Below are positions 1 to 63,821 of a stretch of DNA of 64,000 nucleotides, piece after piece. The first letter of the stretch is position 1. The number at the start of each line of letters is the position of its first letter. The position numbers were made by a program, and so were the translations under genes. Under the pieces are notes generated by a model that did no database searches, was not told where the DNA came from, and saw nothing but the letters and a program-made list of their open reading frames with translations. Source of the stretch: Xestospongia muta (Eukaryota > Porifera > Demospongiae > Haplosclerida > Petrosiidae); contig OY848919.1 of the NCBI GenBank assembly GCA_963693285.1, positions 3,663,827-3,727,826 on the forward strand, read 5' to 3'.

Positions 1-504
1 GAAGTCTTTTAACTATTTAATTTAGGGATGTTTTATTTTGTATTCAACGTGATAAGGAATGAGAAGGCATGTAACATAGACTCTTGTAATTTATATATTG
101 ATATATATTTATAGATTAAAAATGCCTTGTTTCAAATGTGTTACCCAAAGCTATCAAAGGTATAAACTATGATAATAACTTATTATTTTGGATTGCATAT
201 ATTGCCGTAGAAATCAAGACAGCAGGAAGCAATACGACTAGGCAGAAAAGACAGATATCATAAACAACACATATCTAACTTTGACAATTGGATTAATTAT
301 CATTCATCTACACAGTACACAGGATGGAATACCAGTGAAGGAAGACTATCTAAACCTATGAACAGAATGTACCCTAGGGATGTGCTTGAAAGATGTCATA
401 AAAACAGATTATCTAGTGACACTTCCCTTTCTCCAACAGAAGAGCTAAGATTCTTCAGTAATTCTACATTACCTTCCATCATAATTACTGAGTTTGATAT
501 GTAG
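1..504 (+). pseudogene. A0: 3' end of an upstream adhesion GPCR copy, frameshifted
   Basis: These are the last three exons of an aGPCR: 26-66 (TM7), 115-159 and 211-504, ending in TAG at 502-504. They are near-identical to gene A exons 14786-14827, 14880-14924 and 14976-15269, introns included. The tail exon is fully open (98 codons with stop). The TM7 exon has one T fewer than gene A in its T-run (41 bp instead of 42), which puts the tail out of frame. Either A0 is a pseudogene or this is a homopolymer error at the window edge. As in gene A, the intron after the TM7 exon starts with GC, not GT. The body of this gene must lie upstream, so the aGPCR is tandemly duplicated. Confidence 0.75.
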
Positions 505-1150
505 GATGAATAGTTAAATTGTATATCAGACTTGTAGCTATTTACTTGTACTGTTATATGCTTTTGTACATATTTGTAGATTATTATATAAATGAGTCAA
601 GTTGTGTTAATTGATCTATATAAAAACCACATAACTTAACTGTTATATATAAATAAACATTACAAACCACATGATTCCTTTAAGTGAAAGGGCCTTATAG
701 CAACAACGGAGGCTGATTTGTTGTATGTGTAAAACCTTCAGCAAACATAATTGTGGTGAAGTAGTCACTCAGAATTAAATTTAATTTAAGAGGGTCATAA
801 CTCAAGATACACAAAATATTGGGGTTAAAAGGTTTATGTGAAAACAACTAATTCAAGATTATGTTCATGCTAGCAATACCTTATAATAGAAAACTAGCAC
901 GTAAAAGATCTAATATCATTCATGTTGCCGCGGCCAAAAGCACCTGCAGTGTAGGTATTACAAGATTCATGATCTAATATTCATGGTTTGGTGGACTCTT
1001 TTCCACCTAACCTTACTGGATTATTTTGCATGCTGCAACACCCAAAGCCCCTTGTCATCCAAGTATTACAATATTCTTATTCTAATACTCGTGGCTTGGT
1101 ACTTTTCCATCCAAGATTATACAATCTTTTCCACCTAACGTTGCTGGAAA
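505..1150 (+). promoter_or_regulatory. Intergenic 3' UTR / upstream region between A0 and gene A
   Basis: This is the only space between the A0 stop and the gene A start, so it must hold the A0 3' UTR and the gene A promoter. No TATA box is obvious. Around 955-1150 a motif block (tggtttggtggactcttttc, then a cttgtcat and ttttccatccaag type stretch) occurs about twice in diverged form. Related sequence recurs at 15270-15800 and, inverted, at 43056-43345 and 44690-45060, so this upstream block travels with the gene start. The open frame at 988-1230 overlaps exon 1 out of frame and is not a gene. Confidence 0.45.
652..657 (+). terminator. Polyadenylation signal AATAAA of A0
   Basis: AATAAA lies about 150 bp after the A0 stop. 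Gene A has the same signal at the equivalent place (15417-15422), so the 3' UTR was duplicated along with the gene. Confidence 0.5.
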
Positions 1151-15269
<14,119 letters not shown>

Positions 15270-15416
15270 AATGAATAGTTAAATTGTATGCCAGACTTAT
15301 AGCTATTTACTTGTACTGTTATATGCTATTGTATATATTTGTAGATTATTATATAAATGAGTCAAGTTGTGTTAATTAATCTATATAAAAACCACATAAC
15401 TTAACTGTCATATAAA

Positions 15417-15422
15417 AATAAA
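15417..15422 (+). terminator. Polyadenylation signal AATAAA of gene A
   Basis: AATAAA lies about 150 bp after the stop codon, at the position equivalent to 652-657 in A0. Confidence 0.55.
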
Positions 15423-15802
15423 CATTACAAAAACCAAGATACCTTTAAGTGAATGGATTTTATAGCAACAACAGAAATAGATTTGTTGTATGTGTAAAAC
15501 CTTCAGCAAACATAATTGTGGTGAAGTTGTCCCTCAGAATTATCTTTAATTTAAAAGGGTCACAACTAAAGATACACGAAAATATTGGGGGTAAAAGGGT
15601 TTGTGTGAAAACAAAGTAGACTGACCAATATTATTAATAATTCAAGATCATACTCGTGTTACCAGTAGAAAACTACGACACAACGGGGTACAACGTCATT
15701 CATGCTGCCACGCCCAAACGTCAAAATATTACAAGATTCATGACTTAATTTCATAGTCGTTTCCGCCCAAGATTACATTGTAACAGCTAACTTTCCGAAA
15801 AT

Positions 15803-16300
15803 ACGTTGCTCGAATTTTTATTAGAGCTCTTGCTCTGCTTATCTTCAAGACATACACATGGCTCAGTTCGTGTGGTATGTTATCAATATGACATAATATA
15901 TTTGTATGGTGCTCATTTTATAGTCCTCATCTTCTTCCTATGGAGCTGTTGAAGTCTGCTTTGAAAATATTTGGGATGCTATTTGTACTGATATGTGGGA
16001 TAACAATGATGCCAGTGTGGTCTGAAAACAACTGGGATACTTTCCTTATGGTAATGCTTGACTATGTGCTTTACCAGTAGGTTATTTTGTATTATGTATA
16101 GGTGCAGTAGGATCTTCTATAGCCTACTACTCCTTATCTGATACAAATCATATCCTTTTTGTTCATTTAAACTGTATTGGTAATGATAACACTATACTGG
16201 ACTGTTCTTATAATGGTGTCTCTAACTACTATAGCTCTGAGTGTTGCTAATTATAGCAACTGTTCTGATGGAGATGTTCGATTAGTAGGAGGGGCAACAC
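15803..16300 (+). pseudogene. Dead copy of the SRCR gene start (exons 1-4)
   Basis: This copy follows gene A exactly as gene A follows A0. Exon 1 (15803-15874) has ACG where gene A has ATG, and about 20 bp are missing in the signal-peptide end. Exon 2 (15924-16050) has a TGA at 16023-16025 in place of the Cys codon of VVCKQ. Exon 3 starts at 16102 and keeps its frame longer than in gene A, but is fused by deletion into exon 4 near 16240. Exon 4 stops at about 16300, where the sequence becomes EGF-gene intron. Not a working gene. Confidence 0.8.
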
Positions 16301-16338
16301 TGTAAAAATGTTCTTGATATCTACATTAATACAACCTA

Positions 16339-17434
16339 CAGATATTGATGAATGTAGTCAAAGTATTTCTGGCTGTTCTCAATTGTGGAACAAAACCACT
16401 GGAAGCTATAACTGTACATGTCATATACATGTATTGGATACCAACTCGATAGTGATAACCACACTTGTCTAGGTAGGGTCATCAATGCATTAATTATGAT
16501 TGATATTACTTATAATGGTTCAGACATTAATGAATGTGCAAGTCAAAATGGAGGATGTAAACAAGTCTGTACTAATTCCAATGGAAGTTTCCAATGTTCT
16601 GGTTATTCTGGATTTATTGGTGACATATTCTGTTCAGGTTAAGATAACATAATTTATATTGAATAATCATTAATGTATTGTCTGCTTTTTCCTAGATATT
16701 GATGAGTGTTCATAAGGTATCTCTAGATGTACTCAAGGTTGTATTAATAGTGTTGGTAGCTATATCCGTACCTGTCAAACTAGATATTACTTGAGCAATG
16801 ATAATTACACTTACTTAGTTTAGTTTTTAAAGTGTTATTTGATTAAAATACATTATATGTTAACAGATATTGATGAATGTGAAATTGCTGTTGATAATTG
16901 TGATCATATATGCTTGAACACAATTGGTTCATTCCTCTGTGCATGTCAATCAGGATATACATTGAACACATTAAACAATAAAACCTGTTGTGATAAGTTT
17001 ATTAGATTTATTAATCAACTTATTATTTCTCATACAAGATATCAATGAGTGCAGTGATGGGATTTCTGGTTGTGGTCAATATGTAGCAATATTATAGGAA
17101 GCTATGTTTGTACTTGTGTGTCTGGATATCAACTTGTTAATGACAACCACATATATGTTGGTAAAGATATATTAGCATTGTAATATGGAAATTATCTTGC
17201 ACCTAAAATATTGTTGTTTTTAATAGATATTAACAAATGTAAGGTTAATAATGGAGGTTGTGAACAGGTTTGCACAAATACTGAAGGTGGTCTCCAATGT
17301 GGTTGTCAACCTGGGTATCATCTACGCAATAACATTTTCTGCTTAGGTTAGTCAGTCACATTTATTATTTCATTCTTTAGTTTGTTGATAATTAACAACA
17401 AGCATAGATGAGTGTTCACTCAATATAACAAAAT
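16339..17434 (+). pseudogene. Decayed EGF cassette related to the gene B stalk
   Basis: Seven EGF exon relics. 16339: DIDEC, first Cys pattern broken (QLWNKT) and frame lost. 16524-16637: [11 protein letters not shown], intact frame, but one core Cys is Gly (CSGYSG). 16696: TAA in DECS. 16867 to about 16987: intact. 17040: frame lost. 17228-17346: INKC, mostly intact. 17406-17434: start of an EGF matching B EGF33, cut off at a repeat boundary. The flanking intron sequence matches gene B introns near 36660, 39180 and 39340, so this was cut from a B-like gene. Confidence 0.75.
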
Positions 17435-18104
17435 TACTTTTCCTTATTGCTGCTAAACCCTAACCCTAAATTAATATTATATATATATTAATTATATAAT
17501 TATATATTATATTAATATTATATATATATATTATTATTATATATATTAAATTAATATAATTAATATTTGCCAAGTTTCTAGATAAAGAAAATACTTGGCA
17601 GACCAGCAATTAATTGCTAATTATTTTTAATTAAATTTCATTTAAGTTAACACAAGTAATGTTTGGTTTACAATTCGACACTTGTCTGTTTCACTATCAG
17701 AGGAGGAATTCATCACTTAAATAATCGTGTTCATTATTGTCAGCGTACTTGCACAATTACATCATTTTTTGCCCTCCAACACATTTCATTGGAGCTGTTG
17801 ACAGTCTAAAGGCTCTAAGTCATCTACATCTGTGAGCTGATGACTTGTTTTATCAGCATCCTTTTTTAGAGAATAGAAATACTTTTGTACTTTAGTTTAT
17901 GAATATTTCAAGTATTGTAATCTACTTGTATCACATGCTGGGACTAAGACAGGACTATGTTACTACTTTCAAAAGCTCAAGTTATACTCTATGTCATCAA
18001 ATACTTAAAATAATCAAATATGGCTAATGCAGCTTATTGCTCATCCAATACGTCCGTATTATGCACCCTATCAAGACTTTTAATATGACACGTGTGATAA
18101 TTAT
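17435..18104. repeat. Non-coding: telomere-like motif and AT-rich palindromic stretch at the EGF break
   Basis: The EGF homology stops at about 17434. Two CCCTAA-type units follow (17455-17470) and then a TA/TTAA-rich, largely self-complementary stretch (about 17469-17566). The rest to 18104 shows no gene. Confidence 0.5.
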
Positions 18105-18613
18105 TAATTAACCGCTGACGTTTATTAACCCTAATCGCCAGCTCTACGACGATGGGTGTGACCGACAATACTTGCCAGCTTGCTTCTTTGCCTATATTCT
18201 GTAGCTATAATCTTTCATAGACACTGCTGCTAATTATTCAGTCTTGTAGCTCTACTCAGATCTTCCAAAGCAATTTGATTTTATTGATTATAATCTTGTT
18301 ATTTTTATGTATATCTACAACCTTAGACTTTAACATTTGATGATGGTAAATAATGACAAATGAATTATTAACAGAAGTTTAAGTATAAAGACAATAATAA
18401 TGTTAGTACATTAATGGGAAGTTTATTACTGTTATTATAATCCAGTGACTTAGTTTAGTAATACTATAAATTTGATTATTATGGTCTATATGAATTATGC
18501 ATTTATATGCTAAAATAGATTTGTTGTTTTAACCAAGACATAGTCTATTAGGTTTTATATATGTCTACAAAATATATTGAAGTGTGTTAACAACATACAA
18601 TATTTTGATTGCT

Positions 18614-19121
18614 AATTACTATGGAATTGACATTTCATGTAGTTCAACAAATGACAAATTAGAAAAGATTGCGGAACTGTTCTCTTATAAATTACATAGT
18701 GACAGCCCTCACACTTAGGTCAGCATCCACGAAACATTTTTGTGTCTAACTAATAAGCTGTTAAACAAAATTTCCGTAGCTCTATAACTTAATGTTAATC
18801 AGTACTATTTATGTAAATGGCCTGAGATATAATATTTATTTGTATATGACAGTTAGGTTGTGTGGTTTTTATATAGGTATTTCAATACAGAAATAATCCT
18901 GATTTATGTTTTTGTTTTTATATTTATATTTATATTTTTCTATTTATGTAAACAGCCTGAGATATACTAGTAGTCAGTGTCTTATTTGCACCCTAAATGA
19001 CTCTAGTGGTTAAATGTAATGTGGTAGCTAGTCACTATGGAATTTATAACACAACACTTCTGCATATCTTTTCTGATTAGTCATTTGTTGAACTACATGA
19101 AACGTCAATTCCATTTTAATT
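18614..19121. mobile_element. Candidate non-autonomous DNA element with about 54-bp inverted arms
   Basis: The left arm at 18614-18667 (core tttcatgtagttcaacaaat) is matched in reverse complement at 19068-19121. The left part of the family (from ctaaaatagat to the arm) recurs at 20188-20350, 24985-25140 and 25617-25750. No transposase frame lies inside. A target-site duplication was not resolved by eye. Confidence 0.5.
18829..18925. repeat. Dispersed repeat also found at 45050-45150
   Basis: About 97 bp (tttgtatatgacagttaggt.. to aatcctgatttatg) recur at 45050-45150. Its first half also resembles the reverse complement of the aGPCR 3' UTR near 610-660, so the UTR end and this repeat share an origin. 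Confidence 0.55.
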
Positions 19122-21179
19122 AACAACTTTTGGATAGACGTATATGGGTCAGTGGTTGTATTACCTTAATGCTGACTCTATATTATGTCTAACACTTTAA
19201 GGCGTCTTTGACAAGTAGAGACTCAATAACTAGATATCACTGGACCTAATGATAGAAAGTAATTGGTTAAAGCTCATCATCAATATAAATATGCATAATA
19301 AATAATTTAATATTATGTATAGTATATTACATTATTGCTCACATTGTATGTGTAATAAATTATAGATGTGTGATTGCTATAAATAAGAATTTAAGTTAAA
19401 ATTAATCATAATACACGTACATTATTATTGTTCAATACTTACAACACTCGTACAAAGATGATGGGATTGAGTTTCAAGTTGGAGTGACAGCTTATTATGC
19501 AAGACATTTGTCATTCTTTTTGGACAAACCGTCTATGTGTTTAGTCACCAGGACAGATCATTGCTTATCCAACCCTAAATCTTCACTAATTCCTTTAACA
19601 TAGGGTATAATGATGTGATCAGAGTATTGTACATTAATTGTGTCCTTATTCAACCAATGATAGGATGATTTCCCAGTCAGGGAGAAATAAGTATGGTGGA
19701 TGACACCTGTCTATCTTTCTATGATAGATTAGTATGTTCAGGCGGAAGTGAACGAATGTAATTAAACCACATGTTTTAATTAACCGCCTACGCATATAAC
19801 AATCAATGAACTGGGACGATAAGTGCGACTGATAATGCTTGCTAGTTTGCTCCTTTGCCTATATGCTGTAGCTATAGTCTTCCATAGACACTGCTGCTAA
19901 TTATTCATTCTTTGTAGCTCTAATCAGTATCTTCCAAAACAATTATGATTTTTGTTGATTATAATATTGTTATTTTTGTGTATATATACAACCTTAGACT
20001 AAAGCATTTGATGATGGTAAATAATAACAAATGAATTATTAACAGAAGTTTAAGTATAAAGACAATAATAATGTTAGTACATCAATGGGAAGTTTATTAC
20101 TGTTATTATAATCCAATGACTTAGTTTAGTAATACTATCAATTTGATAAATTAACATTGTTATGGTCTACATGAATTATGTGTATTTGCTAAAATAGATT
20201 TGTTGTTTTAACCAAGACATAGTCTATTAGGTTTTATATATGTCTACAAAATATATTGAAGTGTGTTAACAACATACAATATTTTGTTTGCTAATTACTA
20301 TGGAATTGACATTTCATGTAGTTCAACAAATGACAAATTAGAAAAGATTGCGGAACTGTTCTCTTATAAATTACATAGTGATAGCCCTCACACTTAGGCC
20401 AGCATCTATGAATATGTGTATGCCTAACTTATGAGCCATTAAACAATCTCCATACCTCTAAAAATTATTGTTATCAGTATACTATTTATGTAAACATCGC
20501 GATATCTACTACTGGTTAGTGTCTTATTGCAGCATTAATGACACTATATTGGTTTAATCAAATGATTATTTATTCTGTGACATGCATGATAAATATATTA
20601 AATAAGGAAATGTCATTTTACATCTGGCCAAAGAATATGCAAAACAAAAGTCTTAATTGGTATTCATTTGTCTAAGTTAAAATAGGAGCATGTACGGAAG
20701 AAGGATTTCATATTTTCCTTGTTGGCAATGCCATGAAAAATATTTGTTTCCTCCATCTCATTTCCAACATATTGAATTAGTGTTACTGAGTCTCTCTTTA
20801 TATGTTGGTCAGCATATTGTTGAAAGCGTTTCGTATAACCTTAAATCACTAAAAAAACAATGTTATTTTATTGAAGAGCTAGCATTTATCATTTATTTAT
20901 TATTATTTATATTATACATTATTATTGCTCACATTGTATGTGTAATAAACTATAGATGTGTGATTGCTATAAATTAGTTAAAATTAATCATAATACACGT
21001 ACATTATTATTGTTCAATACTTACAACACTCGTATAAAGACGATGAGAATGAGTTTCAAATTTGAGTGACAGCTTATTATGCAAGGCATTCATCATTCTC
21101 TTTGGACAAACCGTCTACGTGTTTAGTCACTAGGACTGCTTGTCCTGGTTGTAGAGTAATTTCCATTAAAAGTTCTCTA

Positions 21180-21297
21180 ATAAAAAATTAACCAAAAAAG
21201 TGATATACGGTCTTCATGGCTCGTTGCACTATTACCGTTAGAAGGCATAAAAAGGCTCGCTCCTTCGCAACAAGCATCATATTAGACAGATAGCACA
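21180..21297 (+). promoter_or_regulatory. Presumed gene B core promoter / 5' UTR
   Basis: This is unique sequence directly before the gene B ATG. A TATA-like CATAAAAAGG lies at 21246-21255, 42 bp before the ATG, leaving room for a very short 5' UTR. The upstream edge abuts the tandem repeat. No other motif is claimed. Confidence 0.3.
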
Positions 21298-41544
<20,247 letters not shown>

Positions 41545-42062
41545 TTATGAACCTGATTTCAGTATTTTTGTTGTCTTTGTTATTAGCTTGTAGAATTGCT
41601 ATACCTTAAGTATATATAAACATGCTGCTTTACATTACCTTTTTCTTGTTGCTGTACTATTTGCTATTGTTCTTGATTTTTATACTTTTTACTTCATTTA
41701 AGAAGGGCATAATTGTACTGGCATTAAATTTAATATCTCAATGTAAATGAATGAATATTAGAGTGAAGTAGTATTAAATGTAGTATTTATATCTTCAAAC
41801 AAACATTTTATACCTGACTTTAGCTTTAACTAATATAATTCAATACATTTTTAAATGATCATGAGTGCATATATTATATATATTCAGAGAAAATAATGAG
41901 AAAAGAGGGTAATTACCATATAAATAATTGATATAAAATATAAATCATACAAACATAATTAATAAACTTACAAGTGGTCACTCAAGTAGTTTTTATAATT
42001 TGGAGCAAGACAATGAACAATGGAGTAACTACAAGTAAGAAATTAATATCTAGTACATTATG
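41545..42062. other. Gene B 3' flank
   Basis: AT-rich sequence with no recognisable gene. No canonical AATAAA was found in the first 200 bp; the gene B 3' UTR must lie here. Confidence 0.4.
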
Positions 42063-42620
42063 TCTATGGACAACTTTTATTGAACACAAGTAGAGTAACA
42101 ATTAGTTCAACAGAACAGCCCAATGGATTTAACTCTAACTATTTTCCAACTACAAGTGTATTAACAATTACAGATTTAAGAGGAAGTGATAATGGTAGCT
42201 ACTCCTGTCGAATTAAAAATGCATTCAACATTGTAGCTGTATTAACTAAACCATATGTACTACATATAATTAAACATAAGTGACTCAATGAATTAAGTTT
42301 TATTGGATATTATCTTTTATCACACTTACCAACAAACTACTATTGAAAAATTCTCCATGTGGTAAACATGGTAAATATCACAGTTCAAGTAATGGATATG
42401 TGTGTGATTGTTCTAGTGGATATACTGGTATTAATTGTGAACAAAGTAAGTTTATATGAAGCAATACATATTATGTTACATTATCAATTGATTATAGTTG
42501 TGACAGTCTATATTTTACCAAAAATATACAACAACCTACAAACACTTCAGGCAATCTCTACTCCACTGTTAAACTTACTTGTAGAGCAACTGGTAATCCT
42601 ATTCCTAGTCAAAGAAAGCA
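42063..42620 (+). pseudogene. Relic of an Ig/EGF receptor gene
   Basis: Three pieces in order. About 42080-42270: C-terminal half of an Ig domain (TSVLTITDLRGSDNGSYSCR). 42345-42445: an EGF exon (CGKHG..YVCDCSSGYTGINCE), phase 1 out. 42498 to about 42610: N-terminal half of another Ig domain ([26 protein letters not shown]), reachable only after a one-base frameshift. The reading is cut at about 42615-42625, where inverted SRCR-gene sequence begins. No start or TM was found. Confidence 0.7.
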
Positions 42621-42624
42621 TCCT

Positions 42625-43055
42625 GAGGACAGTCCAGTATAGTGGTCTCATTGCAATACAGTTTAACTTAACAAAAAGGATGAGTTTGGTAGCTGATGAG
42701 GAGTAGTGGACTATAGTAGATCCTACTGCACCTATACATAATGTAAAATAACATATTGGTAAACACATTAGGCAAACTTTATGTACCATAAGGAGAGTAT
42801 ATCCCAGTTGCTTGCAGACAACACTAGCATCATTGTTATCCCAGAAATCAGTACAAATAGTACCCCAAATATTTTCAAAGCAGACTTCAACAGCTCCATA
42901 GGAAGAAGATGAGGACTAGAAAATGAGCACTATACAAATATATTGTCACATTGATAACTTATAACACGAACTGAGCCTTCTGTGCATGTTTGAGCAACTA
43001 CTGTATCTCTTGAAAATAAGCAGAACAAGAGCCCTAACAAAAGTTCAAACAACAT
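42625..43055 (-). pseudogene. Inverted, broken copy of the SRCR gene start
   Basis: On the minus strand, exon 1 is 43055-42963 (ATG, MLFELLLGLLFCLFSRDTVV.., CTEGSVRV), but its donor is AT instead of GT. Exon 2 (about 42919-42793) has a 2-bp insertion before the end (GATATACTCTCC where intact copies have GATACTCTCC). Exon 3 begins near 42729 and is cut at 42625 against the Ig/EGF relic. It matches the starts of A and B, so a whole gene start with its upstream block was inverted into this spacer. Confidence 0.8.
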
Positions 43056-43345
43056 ATTCCAGCAACGTTAGGTTGAAAATATCTTATAATCTTGAGTGGA
43101 AAAAGTTCACCAAGCCATGAATATTAGAATATGAATGTTGTAATACTCACATGACAAGGCGTTCTTGAGCGTGGCATCATGCAACATATCAGCAACGTTA
43201 GGCGTTAGAATATAATCTTGGATGGAAAAGAGTCCACCAAACAATGAATATTAGATTATGAATATTGTAATATTTGCATGACAAGTCTTTTGGGGGCGGT
43301 ACCATGAATGATATTAGACCTACGTGTGCTAGTTTACTCTGTTGA
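43056..43345 (-). repeat. Inverted copy of the gene A upstream region
   Basis: Reverse complement of roughly 880-1150, continuous with the inverted exon 1. It contains the diverged ttttccacc/catgacaag block twice. 43346-43860 beyond it shows no gene. Confidence 0.6.
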
Positions 43346-43867
43346 AGTTAGTAGCATGTATTAGATAACCACGCCTTATTAAATATTTGTGGTTTCAAGT
43401 GTTTTTGGTAAGGTGGAGCTGCAGTTGCTGTATACTGAAAACTTACTATAACATTGTGTGTAGGACAGAGCATCCATCCATTTAGTTAACATATTATAAA
43501 TGATTACCAATTAATTCCTTTTTAAATACTTTGCTTAATAAATTTTGATAAATCACTTTTACATTTTAACATGAAATTGTTAGCATAATTAATAATCAAA
43601 AAACTAACTGCAGTCACTGGCCTCCAGCAAAACTTGTCCTTAATTCCTTACACTAGATATATTGTTTTGCATACAAGTCTAAAAAGTTAGGTTATTATAA
43701 CCATTTACATGAATTTTATTACTGAGTTGAAACAGGTAGTTTAAGTTCACCTCACAAGTGACAAGCTTCATGTTCTTACATGCAAATATAAAATCATAAT
43801 GGCTTGTCATATACAAAGGTGACAACATCATTCAATGTGATTTCTTAATATACATCATTACAATAGT

Positions 43868-44400
43868 TTACATTCAAAGTCTCAATAGCCAGCAATAAGA
43901 GGAAATGTACTAAAAAATTAACAAATGGTCTTATTTCTGGCCAAGGAAGACACACCCACAACAAAACAACTAACATTAGTATTTGTACTAACTTGACACA
44001 TTTGAATATCATATTGTCGTTTACATTTAAAGTCTCAATAACCAGCAATAAGAGGAAATGTACTAAAAAATTAACAAATGGTCTTATCTCAGGGCGAGGG
44101 AGACACACCCACAACAAAACAACTAACATTAGTATTTGCACTAACTTGACACATTTGAATATTGTATTGTTGTTTACATTAAAAGTCTCAATAGCCAGCA
44201 ATAAGAAGAAAAGTACTAAAAAAGAACAAATGATCTTATTGTTTGATGAGGAAGACACACCCACAACAAAACAACTAATGTTAGTACTTCCATTAATTTG
44301 ACACACTTGAATATCATATTGTCATTTACATTACATTAAAAGTCTCAATAGCCAGCAATAAGAGGAAATACACTAAAAAATGAACAAATGGTCTTATTGC
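43868..44400. repeat. Tandem repeat of about 153 bp, 3.5 copies
   Basis: The marker agtctcaata occurs at 43878, 44031, about 44184 and 44341. Unit core: ccagcaataagaggaaatgt, gacacacccacaacaaaac, ttgacacatttgaatat. Because 153 = 3 x 51, both strands stay open across copies; the frames at 43845-44306 (-) and 43993-44301 (+) follow from this and are not called as genes. Confidence 0.8.
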
Positions 44401-44689
44401 TTATGTAATTTAATAGACATTGATGACATCAACACACATAGATTTTAGTGGCCAGAATGATGTAATAGAAGGAATAAAATTACTTGCTAATGCTGTTAGT
44501 GTTCAATCAATGCAGGTAATAGAGATTTAAGCAATGTACAACTGTAATCTACTAAGAATGTTTGTCTAATGAACAGAAACTGTTTAATATATATACTATC
44601 ACTGAGAAACAATGTCCTATCTGCAAGGAGGTCTGTTATGGTGATGATCACAGTATTGTTTATATTAACAATTATATAGGTGTTAGAAA

Positions 44690-45150
44690 ATAATTTTGAC
44701 TGTAAAAGAGTCCACCAAGCCATGAATAATAAAACATGAATCTTGTGATACTTGCATGACAAGTCTTTTGGGTGTGGCATCTATTGTGTGCTAGTTTACT
44801 ATTAATTGGGATTGCTAGCATAAGCATGTTCTTGAATGGTTAATAATAATGGTCATTCTACTTTGCTGTTTTCACATAAACCTTTTAACCCAATATTTTG
44901 TGCATCTTGAGTTATGACCCTTTTAAATTAAAATTAATTCTGAGCGACTACTTCACCACAGTTATATTTGCTGAAGATTTTACACATACAACAAATCTGC
45001 CTCTGGTGTTGCTATAAGGCCTTTTATCTTAAAGGTATTATGTGGTTTGTAATATTTATTTGTATATGACAGTTAGGTTGTGTGGTTTTTATATAGATAT
45101 TTCCATACAGAGATAATCCTGATTTATGTTTTTGTTTTTATATGAGACTC
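44690..45150 (-). repeat. Second inverted piece of the SRCR-gene upstream / aGPCR 3' UTR block
   Basis: 44690-45060 is the reverse complement of about 640-1000 (gagtccaccaagccatgaat; cttcaccaca; acaacaaatctgcctc). It runs on into the 97-bp dispersed repeat shared with 18829-18925. Together with 42625-43345 this is one inverted duplication split by the 153-bp repeat region. Confidence 0.6.
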
Positions 45151-45642
45151 ATATGGTTTGCTGACATCCCTAAACATTATAAACATTTTCAGAATGTTTC
45201 ATTGACATGTATATGTATAAAGATAAATTTACTTTTTTATCCAATACCATCTAATTTTTGGCATAAACAAATAGTATTATTATTACTATGTCATATTGAC
45301 ACAGTATCAATTTATTTTATATGTATATAACATAATGTTTGTACAATGTTTGTATGTCTGATTGCATCTCCAGCAGAATATTTGTCAAATTCACTTAGAC
45401 AATTGTTAATTGACCTTAAAATGTAGCATTAATCATTAATAATAAAAAATAAAGGTTATCACATGACAATAGGATACATCAATTAAATTTTATCACTAAT
45501 AATATGTACATAATATCAAGTGTGTGTAAAAAACTGACAAAAACACTTGCCTATGTTTAATGCAGTTTATAGTTAAACTATTAATACAGACTAAGAATAA
45601 AATAAAGACAATCACACACTTGGGCAAATAGGTTTTTCTGAT
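45151..45642 (-). other. Gene C 3' flank
   Basis: No gene is seen. A possible minus-strand AATAAA (TTTATT on +) lies at 45311-45316, about 330 bp past the gene C stop. The + strand open frame at 45142-45330 is unsupported. Confidence 0.35.

Positions 45643-63821
<18,179 letters not shown>

Larger units (their letters stand above)
18105..21140. repeat. Two-unit tandem duplication of non-coding DNA
   Basis: Block a occurs at 18105-18830 and again at 19778-20480 (shared cttgccag..cttctttgcctatat..ctgtagctat, and the stretch aacagaagtttaagtataaa). Block b occurs at about 19275-19560 and 20905-21140 (shared taatacacgtacattattat and ggacaaaccgtcta). The period is about 1.6-1.7 kb. The open frames inside (e.g. 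20690-20977) resemble nothing and overlap repeat sequence. No gene is seen. Confidence 0.65.

Noticed and set aside
20690..20977. 95-codon open frame in the gene-free region
   Set aside because: It overlaps tandem-repeat block b, has no recognisable domain, splice partner or conserved counterpart.
18105..21140. Possible LINE/LTR element in the gene-free region
   Set aside because: No reverse transcriptase, integrase or long terminal repeats are visible; only tandem and inverted repeats.
43845..44306. 153-codon minus-strand frame with hydrophobic repeats
   Set aside because: It is explained by a 153-bp tandem repeat whose length is a multiple of three; the other strand is open too.
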